A stretch of DNA of 64,000 bases from Burhinus oedicnemus (lineage: Eukaryota > Chordata > Aves > Charadriiformes > Burhinidae): the NCBI GenBank assembly GCA_008921705.1, contig VFFE01007653.1, positions 245,548 through 309,547 on the forward strand. Direction: 5' to 3'. A program made the position numbers and the translations under genes. Position 1 is the stretch's first letter, and every line of letters starts with the position of its first letter. A model generated the notes under the pieces. The model was not told the origin of the DNA. It worked only from the letters and a program-made list of their open reading frames with translations, and did no database searches. This document shows positions 50,601-62,222 of this stretch, piece after piece.

Positions 50601-53600
50601 GTACAGAGTAAAAATGTGGGTCTTATCAGAGAATCTATGCCATGTGATAGAGAAAGATCTGGTTGACTGCTATTACTTTCAACACAATAAGTTTCTGTGC
50701 AATCTCAAGTAATGGCTATGTAATGGTCTCATTCTGTTCTCTCACCGCATCCCTTCTCAAGTATAATTTTCTTTAATTCAACAGTAACTTTGGTCTTTTT
50801 TCTGGTATAGGTGACAGGGTGATTAAATGCAACAGTTTGACAATGAGAAATGTGTGAACAGATGGCTGCAGAATCTCACAGATGCTAAAATAAAAGGTTT
50901 CATTAGGACAGTCAGTGGCCTTATCAGGTCTAACATGTTAGACATGTCTGCATGGCCCTAAGAGAAAATAAATGTATGGTGATAATTTTTGATAGTTATG
51001 TAGGATCTGAAATTCATTGAACATGCAGAAATTGAGACTTTTCAATGGCGACAAATCAGTAGTGTGGATTTTCAGCTGCTTTTATCTGGTTTTATACTTG
51101 AGCAATTGGATTTTTATGACAACTTTGTCTGAAAAGTTTGAGGGAACTCTGTCTTTCTCTGACTGCAACCTTGCTGCAATGTTTCCTTCCTTAGTTTCCT
51201 TCTGTTACTCTGTTTTGGCTCATATCTCCTTTCTCCTCCAGATGTTTTCATCTTTCTGATGCTTACAGGTGTTTATTATAATCTCTATCAGTGTCTAAAA
51301 CATATCCTGCCTTTCTTGGTCTGCCACAATGTAAGACAGATCTGTTTCACATTCTGTATCATTTTTGTAACTATTCCTTATCTTTGGCAGAAGACCTGAG
51401 TTCAATGTTTTTTGGAATTATCACCACTGGACATGTGCATGATTGATGGAGAACATTGAGTAGATCTTATGGAGTAACTTATACAATGTATCAAGTAACT
51501 TGCATGATATTCAGCACCATGGTTTCCAAGCCATTTTATGACAATGAAATTATAAAAACTTTTACACAATTCTGGAAAAAGAATTTTCAGCTTTTTCTTA
51601 GTTAATGTAAATACAGGTGTAAATAGCACAACTTTTTTCTGTATATAAAGGGAGAACTACAGCAAGATATTCAATAATCAGTAGTAAAACTTGATGCCAT
51701 CCTAGTAATTTTCCTCAGTCAAAGGTCTAATCTGATCTTATAATCGCAAAAGTAAAATGTATTAAATAATCCTTAGTCCTAAACATTTCTTTTGAGATGC
51801 TTCATTCATTATGTATGCATGAATCAGTAGCAATTGCTGCTCTTCATCAAATGTGAATAGATAATTGTGCTTTTTGATTCACGGATTAATTGGTATAAGT
51901 TTGGCCAATAACTATGCTTTTGTCATCTTTGTGTTTGATGATAAAATTTCTTGATGTAGAATATACTTGCAAAGCCCGATTGTTCTGCACATAGAGATGG
52001 TGGCAAAACCCTGTTTAGTTAAATGGTGACAGGATGCGGCCTACACAGAGGTACTAAAAGCTGTGTGGGAGATTAATGTAAAGTCATCAGTAGTCTGGGG
52101 TTTCCTCTGGAGACTGTTCTGCAAATTTAGCCTTAATTGAAAACAGAGAAAAAAAAGAACTTAAGATTTTCTCTGTTAAGTAAAAATGACATGCTAGCTT
52201 AAAGTAACCAAGAATTATTTAAAAACTTGTAGAATTATGATATTTTTATTGTAGCAGATGGGGAAACCACCAAAAATGAAGGAGGTATAGAAAGCCTTTA
52301 AAATCCCAGCATTAAGATAACAACATAAAATAAGCAGTGTTGATTTCTCTGGTAGTTTAAAAATCTTCAAGCTCTTCACTAACATGCTTATATTTCAGAT
52401 GATTGTCATTGATTTCCTGGATAAAGCAGAGGCTAGATGTACTCTGCCATAGTTTTTTAGAGAAGAGGTACACAAAATAAAGAAGTTGCTAATCTGAAAA
52501 GCAGCTGCATCATTGCAGATGAATATAGTCTGGAGTTAGATTTCTTTCAACAGTGGTTAGTACTGAATTTGTATTAGAAGCTTTTCTGTGGTTCTGATGA
52601 CCTCACCTCTCAGGATTTTTCTTCTTTCCAAATGTCTTACTGAGTAATGAAATCATGGCTGTTGCACATTTTGGGATCTCTGTTACAGCCATGAATAGAA
52701 CCCAAGCATCCTGAGTCCCAGTTCAAATGTAAGTGGCATTTTTTACAGGTTGAGTTGAAGATCCATTATTCCTTTGATGCTCTTGGAAATACATGTTTGC
52801 CCTTACACTTACTTGCTGACAGATGTGAAATCTGCAATTTCTGAGAAAGGTGAAAAATTGCTAGTTGTTGTTAGATGTAAGAGTTTTCCCTAAATTTCAG
52901 GACAGTATCTTCAATATTGGGTTATTTTGCCTATCTTTGAGACACCTTGAATTTGGAAAAAACCCAAACAACTGTTAAAAATAGTAGTGAGAACTATCTA
53001 CTGAAGACCAAGTAAAGGTGAGCAACAGACCTTCTTGACCTGTGATAAAAAAATCCAGAAAAGTAAACACTAACCTTTTCAATATATTTTAAGAGGATTG
53101 AGTGGGAGTAGCCCAAGATAATCAGGATAGTAAAGTCAGAGAACGTGTATTTCAAAGATAATTGAAAAAAAATAGTAGATGTTCCAGTTTTGTAAGAACA
53201 TTTGATGTTTCTGCTTGTTTGCTTGAATATGTTCCACTGGCAGCTACGTAGCTAAGAGTGATTGAAGGTAGGGAGATCCAAGCCTAAAACTCCTGAATTT
53301 GAGTTTAGACCTTTGAAAAGCTGCAGTCCAATTAACAATACAACACTTCTTTCACTCTCAGAGTGCCAGCATAGTCAGTAGAAAAAAATTTGCAAAGCTT
53401 CTCTAGAATGCTTTCTAATGAGCCCTGATGATAGTGTGGGATAACACAAGTTATATTCATGGCAGTCCTGTAATACAGCAGTAGCAATCGCTACTGTCTT
53501 TTGCACCAATTCATGAGATGCTATTAGCATTACAACGAGAGGAATTGTTTGCAGTGCTCTCTTTTGGCTTTGAATCCTATTTAGAAATCCAACAATAAAT

Positions 53601-55970
53601 TTTTTTTTTGCTGATCATCAGTGTGATTCCAGAATGTAGAACTGTCAGCTTTAACACAGGGAATTCAGTGTTATCTGGTCTGTTTAATTATAAATTATAA
53701 TAACTTTAAAAAAATACAGATAGCTTGGAAGGGTTATTAGAAAAATCTCCGACACTCCATAAAAACTGTTGAAGATATTTGGAGAAATCTTCTCACTCTG
53801 CAAAACACAGAAAGTTAAATTTATAAGCCAAGATTGATTGTGGTAAGGATTTTCCCAAGAATCACAATGAAGAGAAATAAAGAAATCTCATGAAAAAGCT
53901 AATGCTACCAGTTTTCCACCTTGTGTCAAGGCTAATAAAATGTGCAGAGAATATTACTCAAGTAACACAGAGTACCAAGGAACTGTGGTGAGAATAAGTA
54001 AATGATGCTGTTGAAATTGTTTAAATTACCAGAATTCCTCTCTTGTATAGCATTTTCCATAGGAAAGATCAAGATCTGTAAAATGCTTAATAGCTGCATA
54101 GGCACTTAAACATATCTATTATATGATGTGTTTAACTAAGAATTAAGAGGGCATGTCACTACCTATTGAAGAACGCAAAAAGCTATGGAAAAGGTAGCAT
54201 GGATGAAAGAGAACAAAGCAGGAATATTGTTGCTAACAGTGGAGCAGTGTAAGAGTATGAACTAAGAATATGAACTTCACTTAAAGGATATGGTTGGATT
54301 TTTTGTCTCTCAATGGTTTCAACTGAAACTGCCCAACACTTTCTATTTATGATAGCATTTACTGTCAGCAATTATTTCAGTAATTAAAGCAGTAAGTGGA
54401 TTATGATTTCTTAGTACTACATCTTAATCAGAGAAATCATAATTATTGAGCTACTGGTGGTGGTTTTTCTTTCAGCATTAAATGAATATTAGCTAGCCAT
54501 TGAGAATAGGATCCAAACCAGATTATTTCATTGCCTGAGTGATCAGTGGCACTCAAAGTCCTGATTCCCTGAAGTATGAGCTGTTTGCTCATTTGCAGAA
54601 CCTGAGGACATAACTTAGTGCTCCATGTTTTATGATACCTAGCAGATTGTGAGAAAATAAACCTGTACTTAATTTATTCTGTACATAGATACTGCAATGT
54701 TCGTTGCTTCCTACAAGGATGTAGATTACACAAGTTCTTGGGAAAGTATTCATGACGTACTTTTCAACGTGTATGGAAAGCTGCTGTATTGTTCACAAAC
54801 ACCCTCATGACACTGAATATATGAACATTTATTTCTTTGAAGAGTTCACTATTGAAAAAATACTGAGACCTGCAACCTCCAAACCGCCAGTAACAAAAAT
54901 GCAAAATATCACAAGTATTCCTCATTAATCCTAGATTGCTAATAACATTCTAACAATAGCAGGTAGGCACTGGCAGTTTCCAGTATCTTTTGACCCCACA
55001 TTAATCCCTTTTTGAGTACAAATTTAGCATGTCCTGATCGTACTGGACCATGTTAGTACAAGCAGCATGTAGTCACACTGCTCTAAAAGAGGTAATAATT
55101 TCTAAGTCTACTATTCTTGCCTCTGTAAGGCTCCGTTGATGAGTTAGAGGGGAGCAGAGCAACAGTGCTTCAGTGAACGCTGACCAGAGAAAGACATAGC
55201 TGGGAATAGTTTCAGAGTTTCTCCTCCTTTGTGTTTGCTGCCTTAGGTAGTCACAGTCTGGCTACCATCCCTGCAAATATCAAGCAGAGGCTCAGCTTCT
55301 GGTTTTTTTAAAGGAGTGAAAAGTAGTTTTTAACCATTTAATCTTCCTCTGTTTCTCTCTGCTTGAAAATACTGGTGAGATGAAACAGAGGGTTGAAGAG
55401 AACTATGTGGGTGCTAGCTGAAGTGATAATGCAGGATCAAACCATTCCACCATTTCTGTAATATAAGTAACTTGAAAAACATGGCATTTTATTGTGCAGT
55501 TATCTATGAGATCTTTCACATTTGTCTCTGGAGGGCAGTACTCTTCTTATGCAAGTGATTCATTTGACAAATGTGAAAGAATTTTCAGCCAATGAATTTC
55601 ATATTTTCAGAGCATAACTAGAACTGATATATTTTACAGGCTACAGGCAAATATTGCAATTGAAATAACATTCACTTGTAGCTCAAATATGAGCTGAACA
55701 ATTCAAGTTTCAATGAAGACAGCAGAAAAACCTCCTAGTGATTCTAGCTGTAAGACTATCAAACCAGAATGAGCTAAGTTTAGTAAATAAAGCCATTAAT
55801 ATCAGCAGGGTATTTTCAGCCAGTATGTGATGCACAAGAAATAAATGACAATTTTGATAAATAACACTTTAAAACTTTTTTTGTATCTCGAGTTAATATC
55901 CTTCAATAAAAGCCTTTACTTTGGAGAATTACAGATGGGAAATTAAATTGGCAATATTCATACTCACTTA
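47601..55970. other. AT-rich unique intronic DNA, no gene seen
   Basis: No exon, RNA gene or clear transposon was recognised. A slightly GC-richer patch at about 48570-48760 is unclassified. Confidence 0.6.
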
Positions 55971-55990
55971 NNNNNNNNNNNNNNNNNNNN
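55971..55990. other. Assembly gap, 20 N, next to a T/A homopolymer
   Basis: Twenty undetermined bases followed by a T run and then a long A run to about 56035. The gap size is probably nominal and the homopolymer likely caused the break. Confidence 1.
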
Positions 55991-58900
55991 TTTATGGTTT
56001 TTTTTAAAAAAAAAAAAAAAAAAAAAATTAAAAAATTCCAGAAGTATTTTTAGGAGGCTTTGAGAGAAATTAGCTGAAATCCATTGGCATGAGGCTTTCC
56101 ATTCATTTGCCTTCTTACTACCCAAGAACAGTCAACTGAAATACCTGTGTTGCTTTTCCTGCGAAGTGACTATATTAAAGCTTACTTTAAAAACATTTTT
56201 CCTTTTACTCTCTATCTTGCTTTATAAAGTTGGAGAGAACTGTTAAAGCTTGTGTGAGAGCTTGAAGGAATTATGGGGATGTTGAGAGAAAAATATCTAC
56301 TTAAAAGAGTTATTTCAAGGATAGCCCTACCAAAAATGTTGCTTCAGTTGAATTAGTGAAATACCTAGTAGCCCTTTTGTCTCTTTAAGAGAACTTAAAT
56401 AACAGAAATATTTCAGATGTGAAGGGTGGTTCAGTAATCCAAACCCTCATTAGAAATTATGAAACTAATTAATGAGTAGCAAGCTTCAGATATGGTTTGA
56501 GTCATATAAAGGAGCCAAAGAATTATACTGCCTAGTTCTGAATAAACATCTTATCCAAAAGCACAATCTTTACCAATTAGAATTTGAATGGTCTCAAATT
56601 TTTTAGCACCTTTTTCAAGAGATTGGTTAAAACTTGAAATCATGCAAAACTCACCTGCCTTGGAGTTTGATCAAGCTCTTAGTGTTTATTAGTCCAGTAT
56701 GGTTTTATGCTTTCTCACTGAGAACTGAGTGAAAGTAGGTTTGAATGAGGTTTGCTTTTAATTTGTAGGCTTTCTTGTTTGTAGAAGTCAGAGAAAAATT
56801 AAAAGTGTTCAACGCTGTGCAAGTCTTATAGGAGTGAAATGCTCCTAAACCCCTGCAAACCGAAGTCACTATCTTTCATACAAGTGTACCCTTAATAAAA
56901 AATCTTGCATGCCACCTACATTCCTCTGCTTGAAGTGAACAGATCAATAATTCAACTGATAGAGTGGAAAATAAACTGGAGAAGTACCTTTATCCTTCAG
57001 ACCTTGTTCAAAATGGGCTAGGTTCTCAATTTGTGATTTTTTCCAGATCGATGGATGATGTGTAGTTGTATTATTCAGCAGCTACTTTGGAAACAAAGTT
57101 GGAATCAAGGTGACACCATTCCCTCTTGCTACAAAAGGAAGAAACTCCACAGAGCTTGTCTTGTGGTTTATTCTTCATTTAATCTGCTGCGGTGGTACAG
57201 TGAAGACGAGGTAGTGGGAAGAGCACTAACTGTGCTAAATCCCTTCTCCCTTGCTCCTGTCCTATCCAACTGGGAAAGTAATAACTGTTGCTGTTGTTTC
57301 CTCCTGCAGCTGCAAATCAAGGCAGTCAAGGGAATGTTTTTAAGATCTGGCCCCTTTTACATTCAGTAAGTATATAGCACTATAGCACTAGTGAGAATCT
57401 AGCTTGTGATTTTTAGTGTGCTTCTGAAATAGGTTGAGCCTTTGCTCTTTGCTCCAAGTAGGAGGTTGCATGAAATTGTGATCTTAGTGAGTGCAACATG
57501 TCTTTCATCTCAGCCAGCTCAGCTTTTCGTCAGGAGAGCTCTGCATCAGCCTGGGGGTGTCAAAGCCCAGGCTTTAGCTGTATCTGTCCATGTACCTGCA
57601 GTATCAAACACACGGTTCTTACATACTTGACAGATTTTAAATTACCTGGGTAAGAGGAGAGGGTTGGCTTTGTGTGTCAGGTTATTTCTCTTCGGTGTGG
57701 CTGGGTTGTGACGAATGTATTCCACAGGACTGACCTCAGTGCTTTAATACACAGAACAAGAATACCATCTATACAGAAAGACTATGCTCTTGTAACTGAA
57801 ATTTTGGTAAGTTCAAAGAAACATCCTTGTAGCATACATACTTTCTGTAAGAAACAGAAACTGTGTGCTCACAAAGAACTGTTAGCTTTGGGTTTGTATT
57901 CAGATTTCAAAAGCCATGTAGTAGTCTGTATTGTAGCAAATATTTAAATGGATATGACTTCTATTATACTTTATATTATAAATTAATTTGGTATTTATAC
58001 TACACCTGTTTTAAGAAAAGTCTTTGAAAGATCTTTGACTCAATTGTGACTGAACACAGGGAAAGTTAAAGAACACTCAAAAATGTAATCTGTAGGGTAA
58101 TAAATTAAGTATTTTAATTATGCTTATCTGTAGAAGGCACTGGATTTGATAGTTATAAGATTACAGAATTGGGGTCTTTTGAAAACTGGAAAGTGTTATT
58201 CCTCACTAAAAAACTGTATCAAAACTAAGTCCCCATGGAGCTACCTGCAGGGATATCTTTCTGCAAACTGAAAAAGCAGCCTTCCTAATAGGCGGTAGGC
58301 GTCAAACCTGCACTATTATACAGTTCTAGATTAATCCTCTTTTTATCATGTTAATAGTAATTTTAGTAGAATTAAATTATGGAGCCGTTCCAAATTTAGA
58401 AAAAGCATTCAACAAAAATAGACTATTGATTGTTAATTTCTCTCCACAATAGGATTTCAGAATATATATTGAAACAGATACAGTGCACTTACTTTAACTG
58501 TCTTGTTGTTTGCAATGGTAAAGATGTGAATGTGAATATATTCTACAAGTATATTATGTAAGACTTATATGAGTATGTTCTTGTAATATTTTCCTTTTCT
58601 ATGACTTGTAGTTTTACATCTAACAACATATTCTACATTTAATCAGACCTTTACTTTCTAAAGCACTCAGTTTTTTCCTCTTTAATAACTTATGTTTTCA
58701 ATTGATTTAGAGAATGATGATCTGCTGAATTCCTTTTCCATTGCTAGCAGCAGGAATGTGTTTCTGCTTCATGAGTCAGACATGATAGAATTTATATGAA
58801 CAGCTAGTGACTGTCCACTGTATCTGAAATTCTACCTTATTGGACTTAAAAGAGCTCAGTGAAACTTTATGGTTATATGTAAAATATAGTACAGTTTCTT

Positions 58901-60554
58901 AAGTGTCATTGTGCTGAATTATAACAGGATTACTATCAGTGCTGTAGTCAGTGCTGAGTACTACTGAACAAAATATATCATCATCTGACCTGTGTGTTTA
59001 ACATTGGTTCATTTCTTGTATAGACAATGCAAGTGATTTTCTCTCACTTTACCACTGTTTACAAGGTACGTAAACTATTACAGAAGTATCTTCTCTGACA
59101 TGAAGTGGGTGGACATTATTAGTTTTCTAATTAAATTGCTGTATACTTTCTTTTCTAATCCCATTATACTTGTTATCTCCTTAATATATTGACCTTCAAT
59201 GTTATGTTTTTGTCTCAATTTTGAATGATTTGTATTTCACTTAGACAACGTAATTCCCTTATATTCAGGCCAAAAATAAATGCAGTAGTTTGTAAGGACT
59301 GCATGTCATTATTAGTCCAGGAAATGAAGGGACAAAATAAGATGCTCCCAATTATTTTCTGTATGTCAGAATTATTTATCTTTACTGCAGTATCATCATA
59401 GATTTCTGCTAAGAACTGCAGTGCCATTCTGAAGGACTAAGAGACACAACAGTTCATCTAGAACACTGACAATGCTACCACCATCAGCTGAACAGAACCT
59501 TGAAAATATTGTAAAAAAAACTGTAAACAAAGATACAACAGCAAATAAAATCGGTATTTTTGAAAACTATTCTTCCTATTTTTCTAAGTATTTCTTGAAA
59601 GCAAGGACATGTTTTTAAAAAGAAATGTGAAAGGTTAAGTATCCAATCTAACTTAAAATGGCATTTTCATGTGAGGTAAAACATTACATTTTATTTTATG
59701 GATCTGTGCACATTTTGGTGTGATGTACACAGCTCTGAGATGCTAATACAAGGCTAATAGGTGGGTATGGCTGGAGGAGTAGTTCTCATATTCAAGCCTC
59801 AGCTCACTAGGGAGGTTCCAGTCTCCTGTGAGGAGGCTCAAGAAAGTTCCAGGAAAATGAAAAGAAATGTATTTTTCTAAATCATTTTCAGTTACAACTC
59901 TCAAATGTAGAATGTTCCGTTGCTATTGAGTCTTCAGCAGAGTTAGTACTTTTGAGGATTCTGTGGTGAAATAAGCTAGGCGAGTAAGAAAAAAATTTGC
60001 CTTGATTTCATATAGACAATATTGACAAAAAGGTATCGTATACTCTTTTTCATTTTTTTTTTAAAGATAAAGATTTGTAAAGACTGCTAGATCCCATTTA
60101 TAGTATGTTTTGCAAGGAGGTGTAAATATTCTGTGCTTTAGGAACAAAATGTTCTGGCAGTGTCTTATCACACCAGTGTAATAATCAACTGGTCATATGC
60201 ATATTGGTTTTTAAAATTTAAAGATTAGTAGGTGACTGGAATGAAAGTCAGATATTTAATTGTAATTGAATGTCTGCCTTAATACTGTGCCATGTCTTCT
60301 GCCCAGTGGTTCAGTTTCCACTTGTGTAGAATACAGGTACCAACATCCTATTTGTATTTTTTCAATGAAGTGGATGAAAAACATTATGTAAATGCAAAAC
60401 CCCATTATTCTTAATAACATAATATTGTTACTACTTATAAAATAAGTATACAAATGGAATACATCAATGCTATCATTAACATATAACTATTATAATAGAC
60501 ATGCATTACTCTTCTGTATTATAAAGTATTTTTAACATGAAACGTGGGTAAGCC
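55991..60554. other. AT-rich unique intronic DNA with one exon-like segment
   Basis: No recognised gene. The candidate cryptic exon at 57310-57365 is listed separately. Confidence 0.6.
57310..57365 (+). other. Candidate cryptic exon (strong-looking splice sites, no known product)
   Basis: A pyrimidine-rich run TTGCTGTTGTTTCCTCCTGC leads to CAG ending at 57309, and GTAAGTA begins at 57366, bracketing 56 bases. As an internal exon it would shift a reading frame (56 is not a multiple of three). Read instead as a first exon from the ATG at 57334, it gives MFLRSGPFYI plus two bases, the same phase that PDE4D alternative first exons use. No family match supports it and such site pairs arise by chance. 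Confidence 0.2.
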
Positions 60555-61630
60555 TGTGTATTGGGTTTGCATGGCAAGGTTTTGGTAGCAGCGGGGCTAT
60601 AGGGGTGGCTTCTGTGAGAAGATGCCAGAAGCTTCCCCTGTGTCTGCTAGAGCCAATGCCAGCTGGCTCCAAGACGGATCCACTGCTGGCCAAGGCTGAG
60701 CACATCAGTAATGGTGGTAGCACCTCTGTGATAACATATTTAAGAAGGGGGAATAAACTGCTGTGCAAGAAACTGCAGCTGGAAAGAGGAGTGAGAATAT
60801 GTGAGAGAAACAACTCTGCAGACATGAAGGTCAGTGAAGAAGGAGGGGGAGGAAGTGCTCCAGGTGCCAGAGCAGAGATTCTCCTGCAGCCTGTGGTAAA
60901 GACCATGGTGAGGCAGGCTGTACCCCTGCAGTCTGAGGTTGATGGTGGAGCAGATATCCACCTGCCGCCCATGGAGTACCCCACGCTGGAGCAGGTGGAT
61001 GCCCAAAGGAGGCTGTGGCCCCGTGGAGAGCCCATGCTGGAGCAGGCTCCTGGCAGGACCTGTGGCCCCGTGGAGAGAGGAGCCCACACTGGAGCAGGTT
61101 GGCTGGCAGGACTTGTGCCCCTGTGGGGAACCCACACTGGAGGAGTTCATGAAGAACTGCAGTCCATGGGAAGGACTCACACTGGGGAAGTTCATGGAGG
61201 ACTGTCTCCCATGGGAGGGACCCCATGCTGGAGCAAGGGAAGAGTGTGAGGAGTCCTTCCACTGTGGAGGAAGGAGTGGCAGAAATGTTTGATGAACTGA
61301 CCACAACCCCCATTCCCTGTCCTCCTGCACTGCTTGGGGTGAGGAGGCAGAGAAAATCAAGCGTGAAGTTGAGCCCGGGAAGAAGGGAGGGGTGGCGGGG
61401 ATGGTGTTTTTAAGATTTAGTTTTTATTTCTCATTACTCTATTCTGATTTGATTGGTAATAAATTAAATTAATTTTCCCCAAGTTGAGTCTGTTTTGCCC
61501 AGTGATCTCCCTGCCCTTATCTCAATCTAAAGCCTTTCGCTACATTTTCTCTCCCCCGTCCAGCTGAGGAGGGTAGTGATAGAGCAGCTTTGGTGGGCAC
61601 CTGGCATCCAGCCAAGGTCAACCCACCTGT
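60555..61630 (+). mobile_element. Solo LTR of an endogenous retrovirus
   Basis: A GC-rich block of about 1.07 kb in AT-rich surroundings starts TGTGTATTGGGTTTGCATGG and ends near GGTCAACCCACC. It matches my memory of a common avian ERV LTR, probably ERVL-like. Landmarks are a TATA-like CATATTTAAG at about 60736, AATAAA at 60752-60757 and again at 61458-61463 followed by a GT-rich stretch, and imperfect internal repeats of the type CACACTGGAGCAGGTT at about 60980-61235. No gag, pol or env and no primer-binding site follows, so it is a solo LTR. I see no clear target-site duplication; the ends have drifted. Open frames inside it on both strands are by-products of composition. Confidence 0.8.
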
Positions 61631-61989
61631 ATTGAATCAGCGTGTGGTCACAGAAGCTGATCTGGCTTTGTGAGATCCAAGTCTTACCACCTCCTTTCCA
61701 TCAGAGGTTACCATCTTTGTGGTCTGTTAAACTATTGGCTTGACTGGTCTCTAACTTGGTGTGAATTTTTTTAGGGTGTATCATTTCACAAAACCGGTCA
61801 GAAGAACCATTTAACCAGCAGAACCAAGGAAGAGATGATCTGCAGTTTGTGAGGAGAGAAAGATGGTCTGAGCCACTTAATGTGCACGTACTGCACCCAG
61901 AATAATTAACCTGATTACTCTGTAGGAACCCTGTTCTTGTAGGTGGAGGCTTAGAGAGTTTTTGAAGCTTCCGAGTGGAGAAGTAGGTA
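61631..61989. other. Unique DNA between LTR and CR1
   Basis: Nothing was recognised; no retroviral internal sequence follows the LTR. Confidence 0.6.
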
Positions 61990-62166
61990 ATCACAGAATC
62001 ACAGAATCACAAGGGTTGGAAGAGACCTCTGGAGATCACCTCATTCAACCCTCCTGCCAGAGCAGGTTGCACAGGATGACATCCAGGCGGTTTTTGAATG
62101 TCCCCAGAGCCAGACACTCCACCTCCTATCTGGGCAGCCTATTCCAGTGCTCTGCCACCCTCAACT
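61990..62166 (-). mobile_element. CR1 3' end (short)
   Basis: The plus strand begins with the tail ATCACAGAATCACAGAATC and continues AGGGTTGGAAGAGACCTCTG, AGAGCAGGTTGCACAGGATG and GGGCAGCCTATTCCAGTGCT, the 3' UTR of a CR1 subfamily distinct from those at 9752 and 33891. It is strongly 5' truncated, and a short minisatellite begins at its inner edge. Confidence 0.92.
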
Positions 62167-62222
62167 TCTAAAGAGATAAGAGGTACTTCTAAAGAGATAA
62201 GAGATACTTCTAAAGAGATAAA
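62164..62222. repeat. 21-bp minisatellite, about 2.8 copies
   Basis: The unit ACTTCTAAAGAGATAAGAGG plus T or A repeats at 62164, 62185 and 62206, with the third copy incomplete. It starts exactly where the CR1 match ends, so it may have grown from the CR1 edge. Confidence 0.92.

Noticed and set aside
57055..57369. 104-codon plus-strand frame as a gene
   Set aside because: No family similarity; it overlaps the candidate cryptic exon but its stop is inside the putative donor, so the long frame itself is not supported.
60605..61249. 214-codon plus-strand open frame and overlapping 201-206-codon minus-strand frames
   Set aside because: They lie wholly inside the solo LTR, occur on both strands at once and follow the GC-rich internal repeats, so they are composition effects and not genes.
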